A stretch of 64,000 nucleotides of DNA from Ascaphus truei (GCA_036426205.1 CM071573.1:39697771-39761770), one strand, 5' to 3'. Numbered from the stretch's first letter, positions 1 through 12,106 are shown. Program-made: numbers and translations. Notes: generated from the sequence alone by a model not told the origin.

Positions 1-1330
1 GTACAGGTGCACCTAAACAAGATAGATACTGCAAGAGCGATTACTATGTTCAATATCATTTGTAACAGAATATACGTAGGAAATATAAATAGGATAATGT
101 GTATCAATCTGTGTGTAAATAATTGTAAGATATGTTTGATGAAATGACAAATGGGATTTATGTAGAATTTATGTTTTTGACTTACCTGTAATGTTTTCTT
201 GGAAATAAACATTATTTCCTAAAAATAAAATACCTTCTATGCTGGATGACACCCCAAGCTCTTCAAGGCCATATTTACCAAGCCCTGCTGGACGTTGTCT
301 TTTGGAGCATCACTGCTTTGTTATTATTGCCCAATGTATCTCTATAAGTGCATTACCGGTATTATGTCCTCATTTTGTGTCACTAACTCTATTGTGAACT
401 TGGGGGGAGACCCATAGCATTCCTTTACAATGCTCCCTAAAATGCTACATGACTGAAATGTAACATGTGGCAAGTAGGAGGAGGGTGACCATTGTGTGTG
501 CTAAATCAGACCTTAAAAACACTAATGATGTATGCAGTATGATGTACAGCAGAATAAAACACATCCTTCGTGAATGTTTGGTAACTAAACCACTAGGATA
601 TAACATGACCAAGTGATGCGAAATTTACATTGGGATTCACATCACCTTAAAGAAAATATCTTAATAAACTTTGCACCCATTATCCACACTCGTGATATAA
701 AATTATAATATCATTCCACTATCTGCTATTTTTAAATATGTCATCCTTCTCCACTTAATAACGTCTCTGTTTTAGGGAATCCCTTGTTTCTAAGTTATTT
801 TTACTTCTACTTATAGAAGAGGGGAAGTGAAATTGCAACTTCTCACTCAACCTACACTATCCAACTCTCTAAACAGGGGCAGTAACCCACGGATTACTGC
901 TACGTATTTCAGGAATCGGAAGCCATTCTCTCTCTTACACGCTGGACCAATGTGAATTAACCCTTCGCGAGCCAAGGCTTGTTGCTTAGTAATGGGCTGC
1001 TGTTCCTTCTCGCATTGAAGGCCTTAGGATTCTTCTGCACTAAAATAACCCCAGCATTATTGATTTCCTTGTCTCTAAATGATGGCGATGGAAAAATAGC
1101 CAACGTGCAAAATTATTCTGAATTTAATTAGATAGAGTAGACTGAAGGGTTTTACAGCTTTTTAATGTCCATTTATGTACCTCTTTCCTTGTATCGAACT
1201 AAAGTAAATTAATACATTTCCACTGGAGCTTGCAAAGGCATATTTACTGTACTGTGTCAGGTTTCAAGGGAGCTAAGCCTGTTTAAAAATAAGTGGGCAG
1301 AAGGTGTTCCCATTCTTCAAAAAGAATGCT
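1..1330. other. kcnk18 intron 2, no other feature seen
   Basis: AT-rich sequence without long open frames or recognisable repeats. It is taken as the 5' part of kcnk18 intron 2, because exon 2 ends at 1913 and exon 3 is not in the window. Confidence 0.5.
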
Positions 1331-1336
1331 ATCAGC

Positions 1337-1430
1337 CAGGGCTTCTCAACTACAGTCCTCAAGACCCCCCAACAGGTCAGATTTTGAGGATATTCCCAGC
1401 TTCAGCACAGGTAGATCAATAAGTGGCTTA
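1337..1430. repeat. Half copy of the foldback MITE family (CTTCAGCACAGG type)
   Basis: Shares the diagnostic pieces of a family seen at least six times here: a CAGTCCTCAAG start, ACAGGTCAG, and GCTTCAGCACAGGT followed by a CAAT-CAGT-like stretch. Full copies are palindromic; this one keeps only one arm. Confidence 0.6.
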
Positions 1431-1504
1431 GTCAAAAATCACTAAAAAATATAGTGATACAGGATTGTGTAGCCCCAGTGGTGCACAAAGTGGGGGGCTG
1501 GACA

Positions 1505-1815
1505 CCAAGGGGAAGGGAGAATTTCGGGGGGGGGGGGGGGGCGGTGGCTGCAGAGGTCCCACGCTCTAGCCCCAGGCATTTAAAAGAAAATGCCGGGGAA
1601 CCGCGCGAGGCCTCTGCAGCTTCTCCTACCTGGTCTTCGGCGACGCGTCGCCATGGTATCCCGGCATGATGCCGCGGGTTAACGTGACGTGCGCTGCCAT
1701 GGCAACATGATGTCACTTGACATAATTTGACGCTGGAGTCGAGGAGGGGGAACACGATCCGGAAGGTGAGCAAGCAGGGGGCGCAGGATCAAAACTTTGA
1801 CACCCCTGGTGTAGC
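1505..1815. repeat. GC-rich dispersed repeat (X-box/CRE-like family)
   Basis: A GC-rich island with a run of about 15 G, TGCCATGGCAAC (RFX X-box-like) and a dyad of TGACGCTGG-like words. Similar blocks occur at 3366-3625 and 15600-15975, so it is called a repeat and not a promoter. It lies in kcnk18 intron 2. Confidence 0.45.
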
Positions 1816-1912
1816 CATTGATCTGCATACAACCTTTAGCAGCACAGTTGATAACTGTTGTTCTAACCTTCTCAAAGCCTTAGGTTTGGCTGAATGTCTG
1901 CTGATCACTTAC

Positions 1913-2059
1913 CAACTGTGGTGAATACAGTACAACAGAAAAACAGGGAGCCCAGAAAGTTCCACTGGATCTCTGGACTCTGCAGCCATTCTCCTTGAAT
2001 CTCCTCCTTTATCAGATTTTTTGAGTTGTTCATAAAGTACTCCTGGGCATAAATATCTC
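1913..2059 (-). CDS. kcnk18: kcnk18 coding exon 2 (cap helix and first pore loop)
   Basis: This 147-nt exon lies between an acceptor (a long CT-rich tract, then gacag before 2059) and a GTAAGT donor after 1913. It joins in phase 1 to exon 1 and leaves in phase 1. It encodes a cap segment with an NNS glycosylation site, then [16 protein letters not shown], the pore helix and the start of the selectivity filter. The next residues (YGY in TRESK) would come from exon 3. The longer open frame that overlaps it in another phase (1909-2133) is a shadow. Confidence 0.9.
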
Positions 2060-5000
2060 CTGTCATGGCGACAAATGTTGGTCATATTGAGAGAGAAAGA
2101 GAGAAGAGAATATTTGTAGAAATTATGGGACACACAACGCTGATGGATAAAATCCCGTTACTGCTGGAGGACAATGATGCATTGTAAGACCTGGAATCTA
2201 CCAAGTAGATATATTAACTGTTACCTAAGATCTTGATACATTGATATTATATTTCATTTTTATAGATCATTACCTTCCAAAGTTAAATTATTCACAATTA
2301 TATAATACTTTTCTGGCACTGAAGGATTCGTTTAAAAATAGTAAAAGGGCGCTTAGGAATTCCCCATTGTTGAGCCCGACTTCCTGGCAGTTCATATAGA
2401 AAATATTCCCTCTGAAGGCCACGGGACCTCACATTTCACTCTGAAACTCACTTGTTGTGGTAGTTGTAGACCAGGGGTGGCCAACATGGGGCCCAGGAAT
2501 TTGGAATGGCCCACCATTTCCCCCCCTCCACTGCCAGTGTAAACAGCCAGTGCCGGAAGTTGGGCCCGTCCAGAAGTCGGACCCAACTTCCACATCCCCT
2601 CCAGGACTGAAGGACTTCCCCCACCCCAAGGTAACATTTAAAGGGGCGGGGTAGGAGAGAGAGACAGAGACACAGAGAGACACAGGAAATTGAGTGAGAG
2701 ATTAGGGGGGATTGAGTGAGAGAGGAAGGAGTTTGAGGAGGGAGAATGAGAGAAGAGAATTGGGAGACTGGATGAAGGGTAGGCAGTAGGACTATGCCCC
2801 ACCAAAACAATTGTGCCCATGTATTGGCATGCCTGAAAAAGGTTTGCCCTTCCCCCCCTGGACTGTAGACAGTAATGGTGTGATATATAAACCAATTTGT
2901 TTTATAGGCTGCTCCTTGGTGAATTCCAAGACAAAGTCTTAGGTTGGAGCTTTCAGTGTTCAGTATCTTCCACTAGTCTAGTATGTCAAGGTGAGTCCAA
3001 ATCTATTCACTATATTTCGATAAAACCTTAATGCTTCTTTAAATTGTTCTATTTTAACATGAGTTTATGTTGTTTTTTCTTTCAACATATTGATCCTGGG
3101 AAGAGCATGGATTCTAAGCCTTTGCTTGGTAGCTAAGAAACAAAATATTACAGGAAGCTTTCACTGCTTTCCCGAGCATTCTGTATGCAGTGTACAAAGT
3201 GAACATAAAGTTCTTAAAAGCAATTTTTCCATGGTTGCCAACTACATTGTTTAAGATGCCAAATCGGAGTCTTGCTGACAGACACACACATTCATTATAT
3301 GTATCAGCCCTATTCCAACCTTTTAACCAATGCAAATAATGTATCACGTGTGAGGGATTTACAAAAATGCTGCCCATAGGCACTCACCTGGTGCCGCGCT
3401 CCTCCTTCGTGTTGCCCTGCTCCTTCTACAGCATCAAATGACGCTGCGACATCACATGGCGTTGCATTACCTTGGTTACGTGATGTCACGCCTTCATGCT
3501 GAAGATGGAGGAGGGCGGCACGACAGATGGTAAGGAAAAATAATAATTTGTCACTCCCAAATTTGCCGCTGGGGCCTATCGGACCTAATAGGAAATCCAC
3601 CAGTGTGTGATGTTGGAAAGACTGGGACAGGCACATGCACAAAATAATATTCACAAACATACCTACAAAACAGAAACATGCACAGATAGACCTTCAGTAT
3701 ACATATACATGGATGTACCAAGAAACAGAATAACACACAGCCCTGCACCCACCCCCACAACTCCCTCCGACTTCTTCTCTCACCCCCCTCAATCACCCCC
3801 TCCTCTTCTTTCACCCTCCCTCCAATTCCTCTCTGTGAAGATCAGGGAATATCACGCTGCCCTCGGCGCACTCCCCACTCACCTGTCTTCGCTTCCAGGT
3901 CTCCCACCTCTCCGCGCAGTCCGTTAGCCTTGGTACCGCCTTGGGGTCGCCATGGACTCCGCCCACACCACGCAGCGCGCATGCACGGCACGCAACTGGT
4001 GCGCGTAGAACCTGCACCTTCCACTCATCACTGGAGCACCTCTCGACACTTGTCCTGCATCACAGAACGGCCAATAGTAGCCGCCACTTCGGACGCACCT
4101 TCTCTGCACCTCCTGCCTCATTGGTTGCCTTCCTCCTTATATGCTCAGCTGTGACACTGGCATATAGGATTATGCTCAGCCAATGTTCCCTTGTGTTCAT
4201 GACATCCTAACCTCCGCAGTCTTGTCCTGTCTCTCTGTTCACAGCTCTACATGTACCAACTCGGCCTTGCTTTTGGACTCTGCTCTTCCATACCTCTGAC
4301 CCCAGCTATCTCTGACCATCCGCACCTCCCCAACCCTCACCTCGGCATCCGTACAATGACCATTCTCCTCTCTCCAACCCCGACCCCGCCTAATAGTTCC
4401 TGCAACGATCCGTACCTCTCCAACCCAGACCCTGCATACCCTTAAGAACCGTTATCCCTTGCCTTTGATCTCTGAACTTTTCGATCGTCTTCAAGGGGCT
4501 ACCATCTTCACCAAATTGGACTTGCGTGGTGCCTACAATTTGGTAAGGATTTGCCAGGGGATGAATGGAAGACGGCCTTCAACACACGAGATGGCCATTA
4601 TGAGTGCCTAGTCATGCCCTTCGGCCTCTGCAATGCACCTGCTGTCCTCCAAGACTTCGTCAACGAGATTTTCAGGGACCTTCTTAATCAGTTCCTTATT
4701 GTTTACTTGGACGACATCATGATTTTTCCCAAGTCCCTCCAAGAACTCATTAGTCACGTCAAACAGGTACTATTATGCCTTTGTGAAAACCATCTTTTTG
4801 CCAAACTGGTAAGATGCCACTTCCATCAAACTTCTACGTCATTTTTGGGATATATCATCTCTGACTTCGGGTTCACCATGGATCCAGAAAAACTAAAGGC
4901 AGTCCTGGATTGGTCTCACCCTACTACACTTAAAGGCCATTCAACGTTTTTTAGGCGTCGCAAATTATCAATCGCAGATTAATTTGGAATTTCTCCTCTA

Positions 5001-8000
5001 TGGTAGCTCCCATTACAGCCTTGACCAAGAAAGGAGCAGATCCTGCTTCCTGGCCGCCAGCCGCCATTCAAGCCTTCGATCTCCTGAAACGAGCCTTCGT
5101 GTCAGCACCCATCCTCATACATCCGGATCCCAAACTTTCATTCACCTTGGAGGTGGACGCATCTGATGTTGGGGCCGGAGCCATCTTATCACAAAGAAGT
5201 TCACCTCAGGCCAGGCTTCATCCTTGTGCTTTTTTTTCTAAATTTTTTTTCCTCTGCCGAGCAGAATTATGACGTGGGGAGCAGAGAACTCCTGGCCTTC
5301 AAGCTTTCTCTTGAATAATGGAGACATCTGTTGGAAGGTACGGAGAACCCGATTACATCTTAACCGATCACAAAAATCTGCTCTACATAGAGGGCGCTCG
5401 TTGCCTAGGTGCTCGACAAGCCCTCTGGTCGCTTTTATTTTTTCTCGCTTCAACTATATAATTTCCTTTTTACCTGGTTCCAAAAATGTCAAAGCTGATG
5501 CTCTTTCACGACAGTTCATGGTGGACGATAAATCCGAGGATCATCTGGAGACTATTCTTCTTTCTAAGTACATTCTCTCTGCCAACACGTTTGACGTACT
5601 GGGCAACATTCTATCAGACCAATCTCATATCCCTGAGGATCTCAAAGTCCCAGAGTGTCGCCTTTTTATCTCTCCACAATTCCGAAGGAAAGTTCTAGAA
5701 TGGGGTCATTCCTCCAAATCTTCTGGACATCCTGGTACCAGAAGAACCACCAATCTCGTGGGACGAACTTTCTGGTGGCCCGACATTCAAAGGGACATTA
5801 AAGAATTCATCAATGCGTGCCCGACGTGCTCGAAGCAAGACACCCCGGAGCAAACCACATGGACTCTTACTTCCTCTTCCTAATCGCCCTTGGAACTATT
5901 TGTCTATTGTCCTTTTCGCAAAGGATGGGCATCTCTTTACATTTTTCTTCTGGGTATCATCCCCCAAATAACGGTCAGACAGAGAGAACTAATCAGTCCT
6001 TGGAACAATACGTGCACCGTTTCATCTCTGACACCCAGGATAACTGGACGGACCTACTTCCCTGGGCTGAATTTACACACAATAGTCTGCGCAGCGAATC
6101 CACCTGAGAGTCACCCTTTTTGATTAACTACGGATTCCAGCCATCCCGCCTCCCGATGTCCACATCTTCTTCTGATGTACCAGCTGTGAATAGCAGAATT
6201 CATCTCCTACAGGAGTCATGGAAAAGGATTCAGGAAAATCTTAAGACTGCAACAGCCAGACAGAAACTTCAGGCGGACTTTCACCGGTGCAAGATCCAGG
6301 AATTTAGTCCAGGAGATAAGGTGTGGTTGTCATTAAAAAAAATATACGCCTCAAGGTACCCTCGCTCAAACTGGCACCCAGGTTTCTTGGACCCTTTCCA
6401 ATAATAGAGAAGGTCAACCCGGTGGCATATCGTCTGTGTCTTCCCTCGTCAATGAGGATCCCCTCTGTCTTTCATGTCTCCCTACTGAAACCTGCCTTCC
6501 AGAGTTCTCGCTTTCCTGATTCTTTCTCACCTCCAGCTCCCCTTCTCGTACAAGGGCAACAGGAATACGAGATTCAGTCCATCGTGGATTTGAGGATCTC
6601 TAGCGGATCTATACAGTATCTGGTCCACTGGAAAGGTTTTGGATCAGAGGAACGCTCCTGGGTCCTTTATCACCATCTTCACGCTCCCAGACTCGTACGG
6701 GCCTTTCATCAGAGATACCCTCAAGCCTGCCTGGAGACACCCGGAGGTCGGTCCTGAAGGAGGGGGTGGGGGGGATACTGTGAGGATCAGGGAAGCACGC
6801 CGCCCTCGGCGCACTCCCCGCTCACCTCTCTTAGTTCCGGGGCTCGTGCCTCCCCCACCAGCCCGTCAGCTTTGGCATCTCCTCTGGGACTATTCGCCGT
6901 GCAGGGCGTGGGCGCTTCACCCGCAGCTATATGCTCCCTCCGGTCGCCCTGGACTCCACCCACGCATCGACACCATGCATACACGGTGCGCGACCGGCAC
7001 ATGCAGGACCTGCACCTTCCACTCATTACCGGAGCATCTCTCCACACCTGTCCTGCATCACAGGATGGCCAATAGTAACCCCCACTTCGGATGCACCTCC
7101 TGCCTCATTGGTTGCCTTCCTCCTTATATGCTCAGCTGTGCCACTGGCACATTGGCTGAGCATAATCCTATGTTCCCTTTTGTTCATGACATCCAAGCCT
7201 CCGCAGTCTTGTCCTGTCTCTCTGTTCGCAGCTCTACATGTACCGACCCAGCCTTGCTTTTGGACTCTGCTCTTCCGTACCTCTGACCCCAGCTATCCCT
7301 GACCATCCGCACCTCTCCAACCCTGACCTCAGCATCCATACAATGGCCATTCTCCTCTCTACAACCCAGACCCCGGCTAATAGTACCTGCAACGATCCGT
7401 ACCTCTCCAACCCAGACCCCGGAAAGTATATCAAATATCCGTACCTCTCCAACCCTGACACGGCTATCTTGACCAACCTACACTCCAGACACGCCCACGC
7501 GGCTGTGGGTGGTGTTTATATCCATCCCCACCTTGGCCCCGCGGTCACACCTTGTTTGTGGGGAGCACATAGTGACACTCTCTCACCTTCCTCCTCCTCC
7601 TCCTCCTCCTCTTCTTTCACCCTCACTCATCCCCTCCTCCTCTTCTTCTTTCACCCTCCTTTTTCCTCTCACCTCCCCCCTCACCTACGTGGCTTCAGTG
7701 CATTAGGGCAGCAGCGGGAGAAGAGGGCAGAGAATGGCAGGAGCGGAGCAGGGCGGCAGAGGAGGAAGGCAGTGGGAGAAGAGGACTGCGGGGGCAGAGC
7801 ATGACGGCCGGGGAGGAGCTGCGCTGTAGCAGTGGCAGACACCGGAAGTCAGTAAAGACTTCGGGGTCAGACAGCTTGGGGGCACCCCTCCCTGGCCATC
7901 CTCCTGTATGGCCCTGCTCTTCTCCCGTGGTCCTCCATACTCTTCTTCCACAGCCGCCCTCCAAAATACACCGCCCTCCGCGACCACCTAAGTCACCTAG

Positions 8001-10007
8001 TGGTAGCACCGGCCCTGCACACACATGTACATAATGAAAAACGCCTGTCAGCATTGTCATTCGCCAAATAACACATTTATGGGGTGGCTTATTTAGGTCC
8101 TTTGGGGATAATTGGACTGAAGGAGCAGCTCAGTGCATAAAGACACTGACTGAAAACAATGACACTGAGTTTCAATCAATTCCCAGTGTCAGCTCCTTGT
8201 GACCTTGGGCAAGTCACTTTATCTCCCTGTGCTTCAGGCACCAAAAACATAGATTGTAAGCTCTATGGGGCAGGGACAGTCTCTGTAACATTCCTATGTG
8301 CTGCGTACTGCGCGCTATACTGTAATTGTGACGCACTGTGTCCCATTGGGAGAAAAGTGCTATATGAAATAAAAGTTATTATTATAATTCACCTGATCTG
8401 GTGTTACCTGCCATAGACTTGAATGGTGGTTAATGCCAGATCAGGCCCATTAACCAACAATAGATCTTAGGGACTAACCTCTAAGGGGCTTATTCGCTTC
8501 AGCGTTTAGACAATCAGCTCCTACCTATGTAATACACAATTATGCACATACTTGGCTTCCAAGCTGCCCTTTAAGCCTGTGATGCTGTTATAGATGACAA
8601 TGCAGGTCCTCACAATCCCACTGGTTAAACCAGATCTCATTTCGGTGCAATGCAAAATACATATCATTCTTCAGGACCGTTATATCCCTGAGCTACAGAT
8701 ATCGTATTAAACAGACGTCATTACATGGTCCGAGAAAATGCTCCCTCACTATATCTGTAAATCCACACAATACGAGGTGATTATTCACAAAACTTGCTAA
8801 CATTTAAATGGTGTAGTCTGGCTGAAACAACTTTTGTAAAGAATTGACCGCTCTACTTGTCTTTCTTAAACAAATGTAACTGTGCTAAAACCAAAGATTT
8901 GCCGCTTTGTTTCTTTGATAAATAATTACAAGTTGCATTTCCTAGAAGCTTCTGAATGGGAAGTGTTTTCCTGCATTCTTTTGTTTTACCATTATTCCAT
9001 CCTGAACTTATCATAGAGCCAATACAGATAAGTGGAGCAAGAAAGGGGCTGTGCTTGCGCAATCTCTTGTTTTACACAAAAGTGATATCACAAAAAGGGA
9101 GGAGTAGTCAGAGGAAATCAAATCCTTATCTCAAATTAACTTAATTATTTAAAAATATATATATACAGGTGTCAGATTTTGGTAACAAATATGCCAGTTA
9201 CTCAGATCCCCCCCATGTCACTTCCATTGGTACAGTTGTTCTAGGAGGTATTGCCCCTTTAAACACCTGTTTTAACCCCTTCTCTCCACAATGTTACAGC
9301 CCCTCCCTCCCCCTCTGCACATTATATATGTTTTCATTATACTTAACCCTGAAACAAATATTACAGAACATACAGTTATATTGTTTTCCATTGGGTGCTT
9401 ATATCTAGATGAGGAAAGAGTTGTACAGTGATATCATTGTTTTTTTTGTGGGGGGGTGGGGAGGGGGGAGTATTCACATTTGGGACATTTTTAAGGTGGG
9501 TCAAAAACATTGTGTTAATGGATGTAAGTTTGTTACTACGATGGAAAGGGGACAGCAAAGGCAATACAAAAAAAAGGAACCGAAGAACTAAAACGGCACC
9601 TTGTTTTCATAATGTAACAAAGCTGGAGAATCCAAATGAAAGGGATTTATCCTTCAGTGGAGACAGGTAAAGCACTTACCTGCAGCATCGCTGTCTCTAC
9701 GCCCCATTGTGACAAACATCCGAGCATCGCATTGCAGTGGATCATGGAAAGCCAGGAAGCTCCCTTCTGGAGATCACCTACCTTTGCATGAATCCCGAGA
9801 GAGGTTCCACAGCTGCACCAGAAACTTCTCAAATTCAGGAATATTTTTGTCTCTGTTCCCCTCAATATAATTAAATATGAGAGCCCCGATAATGCTATAA
9901 AGGACCAAAGAGCAAACCAGGCAGGCATGGGGGAAGATCGCCCAGAACATGCGCTGGGATTTCCAACAAGACCTCTGCTTGGGTGGCTGCTCTTCCTTCC
10001 CAGACAT
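1913..10007 (-). CDS. kcnk18: kcnk18, TRESK two-pore-domain potassium channel (5' part of gene: coding exons 1 and 2)
   Basis: Encodes a plasma-membrane background K+ channel subunit of the two-pore family, which in mammals is calcineurin-regulated and active in sensory neurons. Two coding exons are visible on the - strand, 10007-9782 and 2059-1913. Both introns are phase 1 with GT/AG borders. They encode the cytoplasmic N-terminus, the first transmembrane segment, the extracellular cap and the start of pore loop 1. The rest of the protein (second half of P1, TM2-TM4, the regulatory loop) normally lies in one large third exon. No matching reading frame occurs on the - strand between 1 and 1912, so exon 3 is probably beyond the left edge. 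Intron 1 (7.7 kb) holds an antisense Ty3/gypsy element. The neighbouring vax1 in divergent orientation matches mammalian gene order and supports the call. Confidence 0.92.
2060..3365. other. kcnk18 intron 1, distal part
   Basis: Mostly unassigned intronic DNA. From about 2471 to 2900 it is C- and purine-rich, beginning with CCAGGGGTGGCCAAC, the kind of terminus common to hAT-like MITEs. A GAGA/CACAGAGA-rich stretch covers 2650-2790. Confidence 0.35.
3366..3625. repeat. GC-rich dispersed repeat, second copy
   Basis: Shares with 15600-15975 the core CATCAAATGACG with repeated ACATCAC words and the end CCTAATAGGAAATCC-CAGTGTGTG. It looks like a short non-autonomous element of a few hundred bases. 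Class unknown. Confidence 0.5.
3834..4437 (+). repeat. 5' LTR of Ty3/gypsy copy 1 (3'-truncated)
   Basis: Starts TGTGAAGATCAGGGAA and follows the 3' LTR closely (shared GCCCTCGGCGCACTCCCC, CTCTACATGTACC and GATCCGTACCTCTCCAACCC). It stops where the element body begins. The last ~130 bases present in the other LTR are absent, removed by the deletion that also took gag and protease. Confidence 0.85.
4443..4985 (+). pseudogene. Ty3/gypsy reverse transcriptase domain (broken)
   Basis: Begins inside RT with the NRYPLP region and continues through [20 protein letters not shown] and the catalytic YLDD box ([12 protein letters not shown], about 4690-4730). A one-base loss near 4545-4560 breaks the frame between the first two blocks. 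Further shifts follow near 4940, where the RT connection runs into RNase H. Confidence 0.85.
5000..5520 (+). pseudogene. Ty3/gypsy RNase H domain (broken)
   Basis: Frames at 5000-5272 and 5269-5520 carry the tether and RNase H signature: [36 protein letters not shown] with the catalytic Asp, then the [10 protein letters not shown] end that leads into integrase. A frameshift near 5270 separates the two parts. Confidence 0.8.
5521..6757 (+). pseudogene. Ty3/gypsy integrase with C-terminal chromodomain (internally deleted)
   Basis: The zinc-binding head is visible (H at [12 protein letters not shown], then CPTCSK, about 5700-5840). A jump near 5880-5925 loses the first catalytic Asp part of the core. 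The second half resumes with [26 protein letters not shown] and a GPF/Y-like [12 protein letters not shown] chromodomain (YLVHWKGFG, about 6570-6740) ends the frame. Stops at about 6106 and a frame change near 6330-6400 confirm decay. Confidence 0.85.
6779..7570 (+). repeat. 3' LTR of Ty3/gypsy copy 1
   Basis: Starts TGTGAGGATCAGGG after a G-rich polypurine tract (6760-6778) and ends near GGGGAGCACA, matching the end of the copy 2 LTRs (GGTGAGCACAC). About 790 bp, longer than the truncated 5' partner. No clear target duplication was found. Confidence 0.8.
7575..8035. repeat. C-rich microsatellite and GC-rich unclassified repeat
   Basis: TCC repeats and CTTCTTTCACCCTC words (7580-7680) are followed by a GC-rich block ending GCACCGGCCCTGCACACACATG. 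The TC-rich part resembles the sequence directly left of the 5' LTR (3770-3830), so this is probably the flank on either side of the insertion. Confidence 0.35.
8095..8392 (+). repeat. tRNA-derived CORE/MIR-like SINE with L2-like tail
   Basis: Contains a tRNA-like head (GCAGCTCAGTGCATAAAG as a degenerate A box), then the MIR/CORE hallmark CTTGGGCAAGTCACTTTATC-TCCCTGTGC. It ends GAAAAGTGCTATATGAAATA with an ATT-rich tail. A second copy lies at 16065-16338. Confidence 0.8.
8400..9781. other. kcnk18 intron 1, proximal part
   Basis: AT-rich intronic DNA. Several short open frames have no recognisable family. A G-rich run lies at 9440-9470. Nothing else could be supported. Confidence 0.4.
9782..10007 (-). 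CDS. kcnk18: kcnk18 coding exon 1
   Basis: The start is the ATG at 10007-10005 ([10 protein letters not shown]). An in-frame GTG at 10025 also lies in the open frame, but ATG is preferred in a vertebrate gene. The 75 complete codons include a hydrophobic TM1 at about residues 20-47, followed by FNYIEG and then FEKFL, typical of the TRESK TM1-cap boundary. NLS at about residues 67-69 is a potential N-glycosylation site. The exon ends after AAA G at 9782 with donor GTAGGT, phase 1. It resembles other TRESK N-termini more than other K2P channels through the EFEKFL stretch. Confidence 0.93.
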
Positions 10008-10080
10008 GTTTGGTTGGAGCAGCACAGATCACTCAGTGAAGGACTGGACTCATCTCACTCTCTTCATCAGGACTAGGGAA
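10008..10080 (-). promoter_or_regulatory. kcnk18 5' flank / probable 5' UTR
   Basis: This is the sequence directly upstream of the kcnk18 ATG. No clear TATA box is visible close by, so the transcription start cannot be placed. Confidence 0.35.
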
Positions 10081-11920
10081 TGACTGAGGATATTCCAAAG
10101 GATATGAGCACCTCTGGGGAAGAAATAAAAGAACCCCCCCTCCCCCTGAGCAGAGATCACTACTCTGAAAGCTCTAATGCATTTCAGCAAAGTGCATCCA
10201 CTTTGGAGCTCAGACAACACACAGCATCTGGAGCAGAGGGAAGCAAATGCTCGCAGCCAAGAGAACGTCCCAGGGTGTTCTCAACCAATATGCTAGCTCC
10301 ATGTTCATGTTTAAAAGTATGCAAACTGTACACTAGTGATCCAGATAAAATCAATGTAAAGCATACTGCAAGTCATTGCAAAACACAGGATTACACATCA
10401 AACGAGGACAGAACATTACAGTTGATATACATGAATTGATGATTCAAGAAGAAGGAAGAATGATTGAATAAAAATGACCCTAAAGAAAAATAAAGTACAA
10501 TTCAGAAAGTACATTGAACGTAGATGCAGGTAGCACTTAAACAGTAGATGGGAAAGATTCAAAGAAAGGAACTATACCAGGTATTGTATGTATATATTTT
10601 TATTCTAGAGAGCCAACCAGGTATGCAACACTTTACCAACGTTACAATGCAGGGAATATAAAAATACCGATGGGATAAGTGCAATCTTATCGCATGTGGG
10701 GAAACCAACAGAAACAGTAAGAGTGCATTAATTAGAGGGTGTATGGTGATTTAGTGAGTAGTGGTCATCCAGGACTATTTCAACGGGAGAAGAGAGAAGA
10801 GAGATGCATGTGTGGAGGGTTGTAATGTAGGTGCAAGAGAGCTGCAGTGACACAGGGGGAGGAAAGAAGACAGGCCTGAACAGCAAAGAGATTATAGGGA
10901 GGCCGCTTGAAAGATCAAGATGAAATTATAATATAAAAAAAGAGCAGAGAGGGGGCAAATAGTTTAACCAATGCCAGTGGATAAGCAAGGAATGCAAAGG
11001 TCTGGTGAGCAAGTTTTTATGAGTTGGTAATGACTTTCCCCAGGCTTTCAGGAGTCCATCCCCTCACTTACATCCATTAACTGAGGTGAATTCTTCAAAT
11101 GAAACATAGTTAAATGGACATGGCTGCTTCCAGTTGGAGTTTCTAATGAGCACTGGTGGTCCCCTGACTCTCTTGCTAAGTGAGCTGCTGGCTGGAAATG
11201 CTGGGTCATTTAAAAGTGCTGACACAATTACAACTTTCAGTGGTGTAAATTGGATCATTGGGAAATTAAGTTATACTTTTCTAGTGTCTGACAACGCACT
11301 TTAGTTTCAGCAGAATCACTGCACCTCAAACATGCTTTGCAGCAGACCAAATCTTCCCAGTATCTTTACCTCCCTCTCTTCCCTCGGTTAATGAATGGGG
11401 AGGTCCTCACATTTCATTATAACATTCTCCGTTCTTAGAGCACATACGAACTGGGTTTGCAGCAGAACTTCCATTTCAGAACTAACCCCTCAGTTACATC
11501 AACACGATGAACTGAACAAATAGTGCTTTTAAGCAGTGGTTAAAAAAAATAAAATAAGACTGATCATATGTATCTTATTATTATTTTACTAAAGTGCAAT
11601 CTGGATACCAGCCATTTCTTATTTTGTCAATAATACATTAACTGTGGATGATAAATCAAGATCGTGAACAATATTATCAAAAGGCAGCTTGTAAGAATAC
11701 AGTGCTTCCAATAATTTGTAAGGGATCCCTCTCATGTCTTTGTAGTGCAGGCAGTGTAATATAGCTGTTCATCTCTACAAAGAGCGGGAACTTCCTGTAT
11801 CCATTCAATGATACTGCACATCCTACCTAATGTATTGTCAGTAACACCTCCTTCTCTTTTTGCCACCTCTACATTTGTCATCATTAGTGCATCCCTTTTC
11901 CCAATGAAACTTTCTTTTAA
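10081..11920. other. Intergenic stretch upstream of kcnk18
   Basis: The open frame at 10080-10439 shows no recognisable domain and uses an ordinary ATG in AT-balanced DNA, so it is not called a gene. A LINE-like tail sentence (ATATTTTTATTCTAGAGAGC near 10600) may be repeat-derived. Nothing else was seen. Confidence 0.35.
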
Positions 11921-11921
11921 C

Positions 11922-12106
11922 CTTGGGTTGGCCAACTCCAGTCCCCTAGGTTCAGGTATTAGGGATATCCCTGCTTCAGCACAGGTTGCTCAATCAGTGA
12001 CTCAGTTGTTGACAGAGCCACTGATTGAGCCAGCTGTGCTGAAGCATGGATATCCTTAAACCATGACCTGTTGGTGGCCCTTAAGGACTGGAGTTGGCCA
12101 TCCTTG
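11922..12106. repeat. Full-length palindromic MITE (CTTCAGCACAGG family)
   Basis: About 185 bp with near-perfect inverted arms: GTTGGCCAACTCCAGTCC at the left and GGACTGGAGTTGGCC at the right, with GCTTCAGCACAGG and TGTGCTGAAGC inside. Other copies are at 1337, 36551, 46948, 50972 and 53344. No coding capacity, so it must be moved by a transposase encoded elsewhere. Confidence 0.8.

Larger units (their letters stand above)
3834..7570 (+). mobile_element. Decayed Ty3/gypsy chromovirus-type LTR retrotransposon, copy 1
   Basis: Order: 5' LTR piece (3834-4437), reverse transcriptase, RNase H, integrase, chromodomain, a polypurine tract of G-rich bases just before 6779, then the 3' LTR (6779-7570). 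It lies in kcnk18 intron 1, antisense to the gene. Gag, protease and the front of RT are missing because the 5' LTR joins directly to RT sequence near 4440. The integrase core is also deleted near 5880-5925. Frameshifts and stops are scattered through it, so it cannot be autonomous. The C-terminal chromodomain places it with chromoviruses; copy 2 at 27153-31733 is a relative. Confidence 0.9.

Noticed and set aside
1909..2133. 74-codon frame on the - strand
   Set aside because: It overlaps kcnk18 exon 2 in the wrong phase. The spliced frame gives the pore helix [16 protein letters not shown].
7238..7804. 188-codon frame across the 3' LTR of gypsy copy 1
   Set aside because: It is Pro/Ser/Thr-rich LTR sequence read through, not a gene.
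10080..10439. 119-codon frame next to kcnk18 exon 1
   Set aside because: No domain, and it lies on the opposite strand in the upstream flank. It could be chance or a non-coding exon, without evidence for either.
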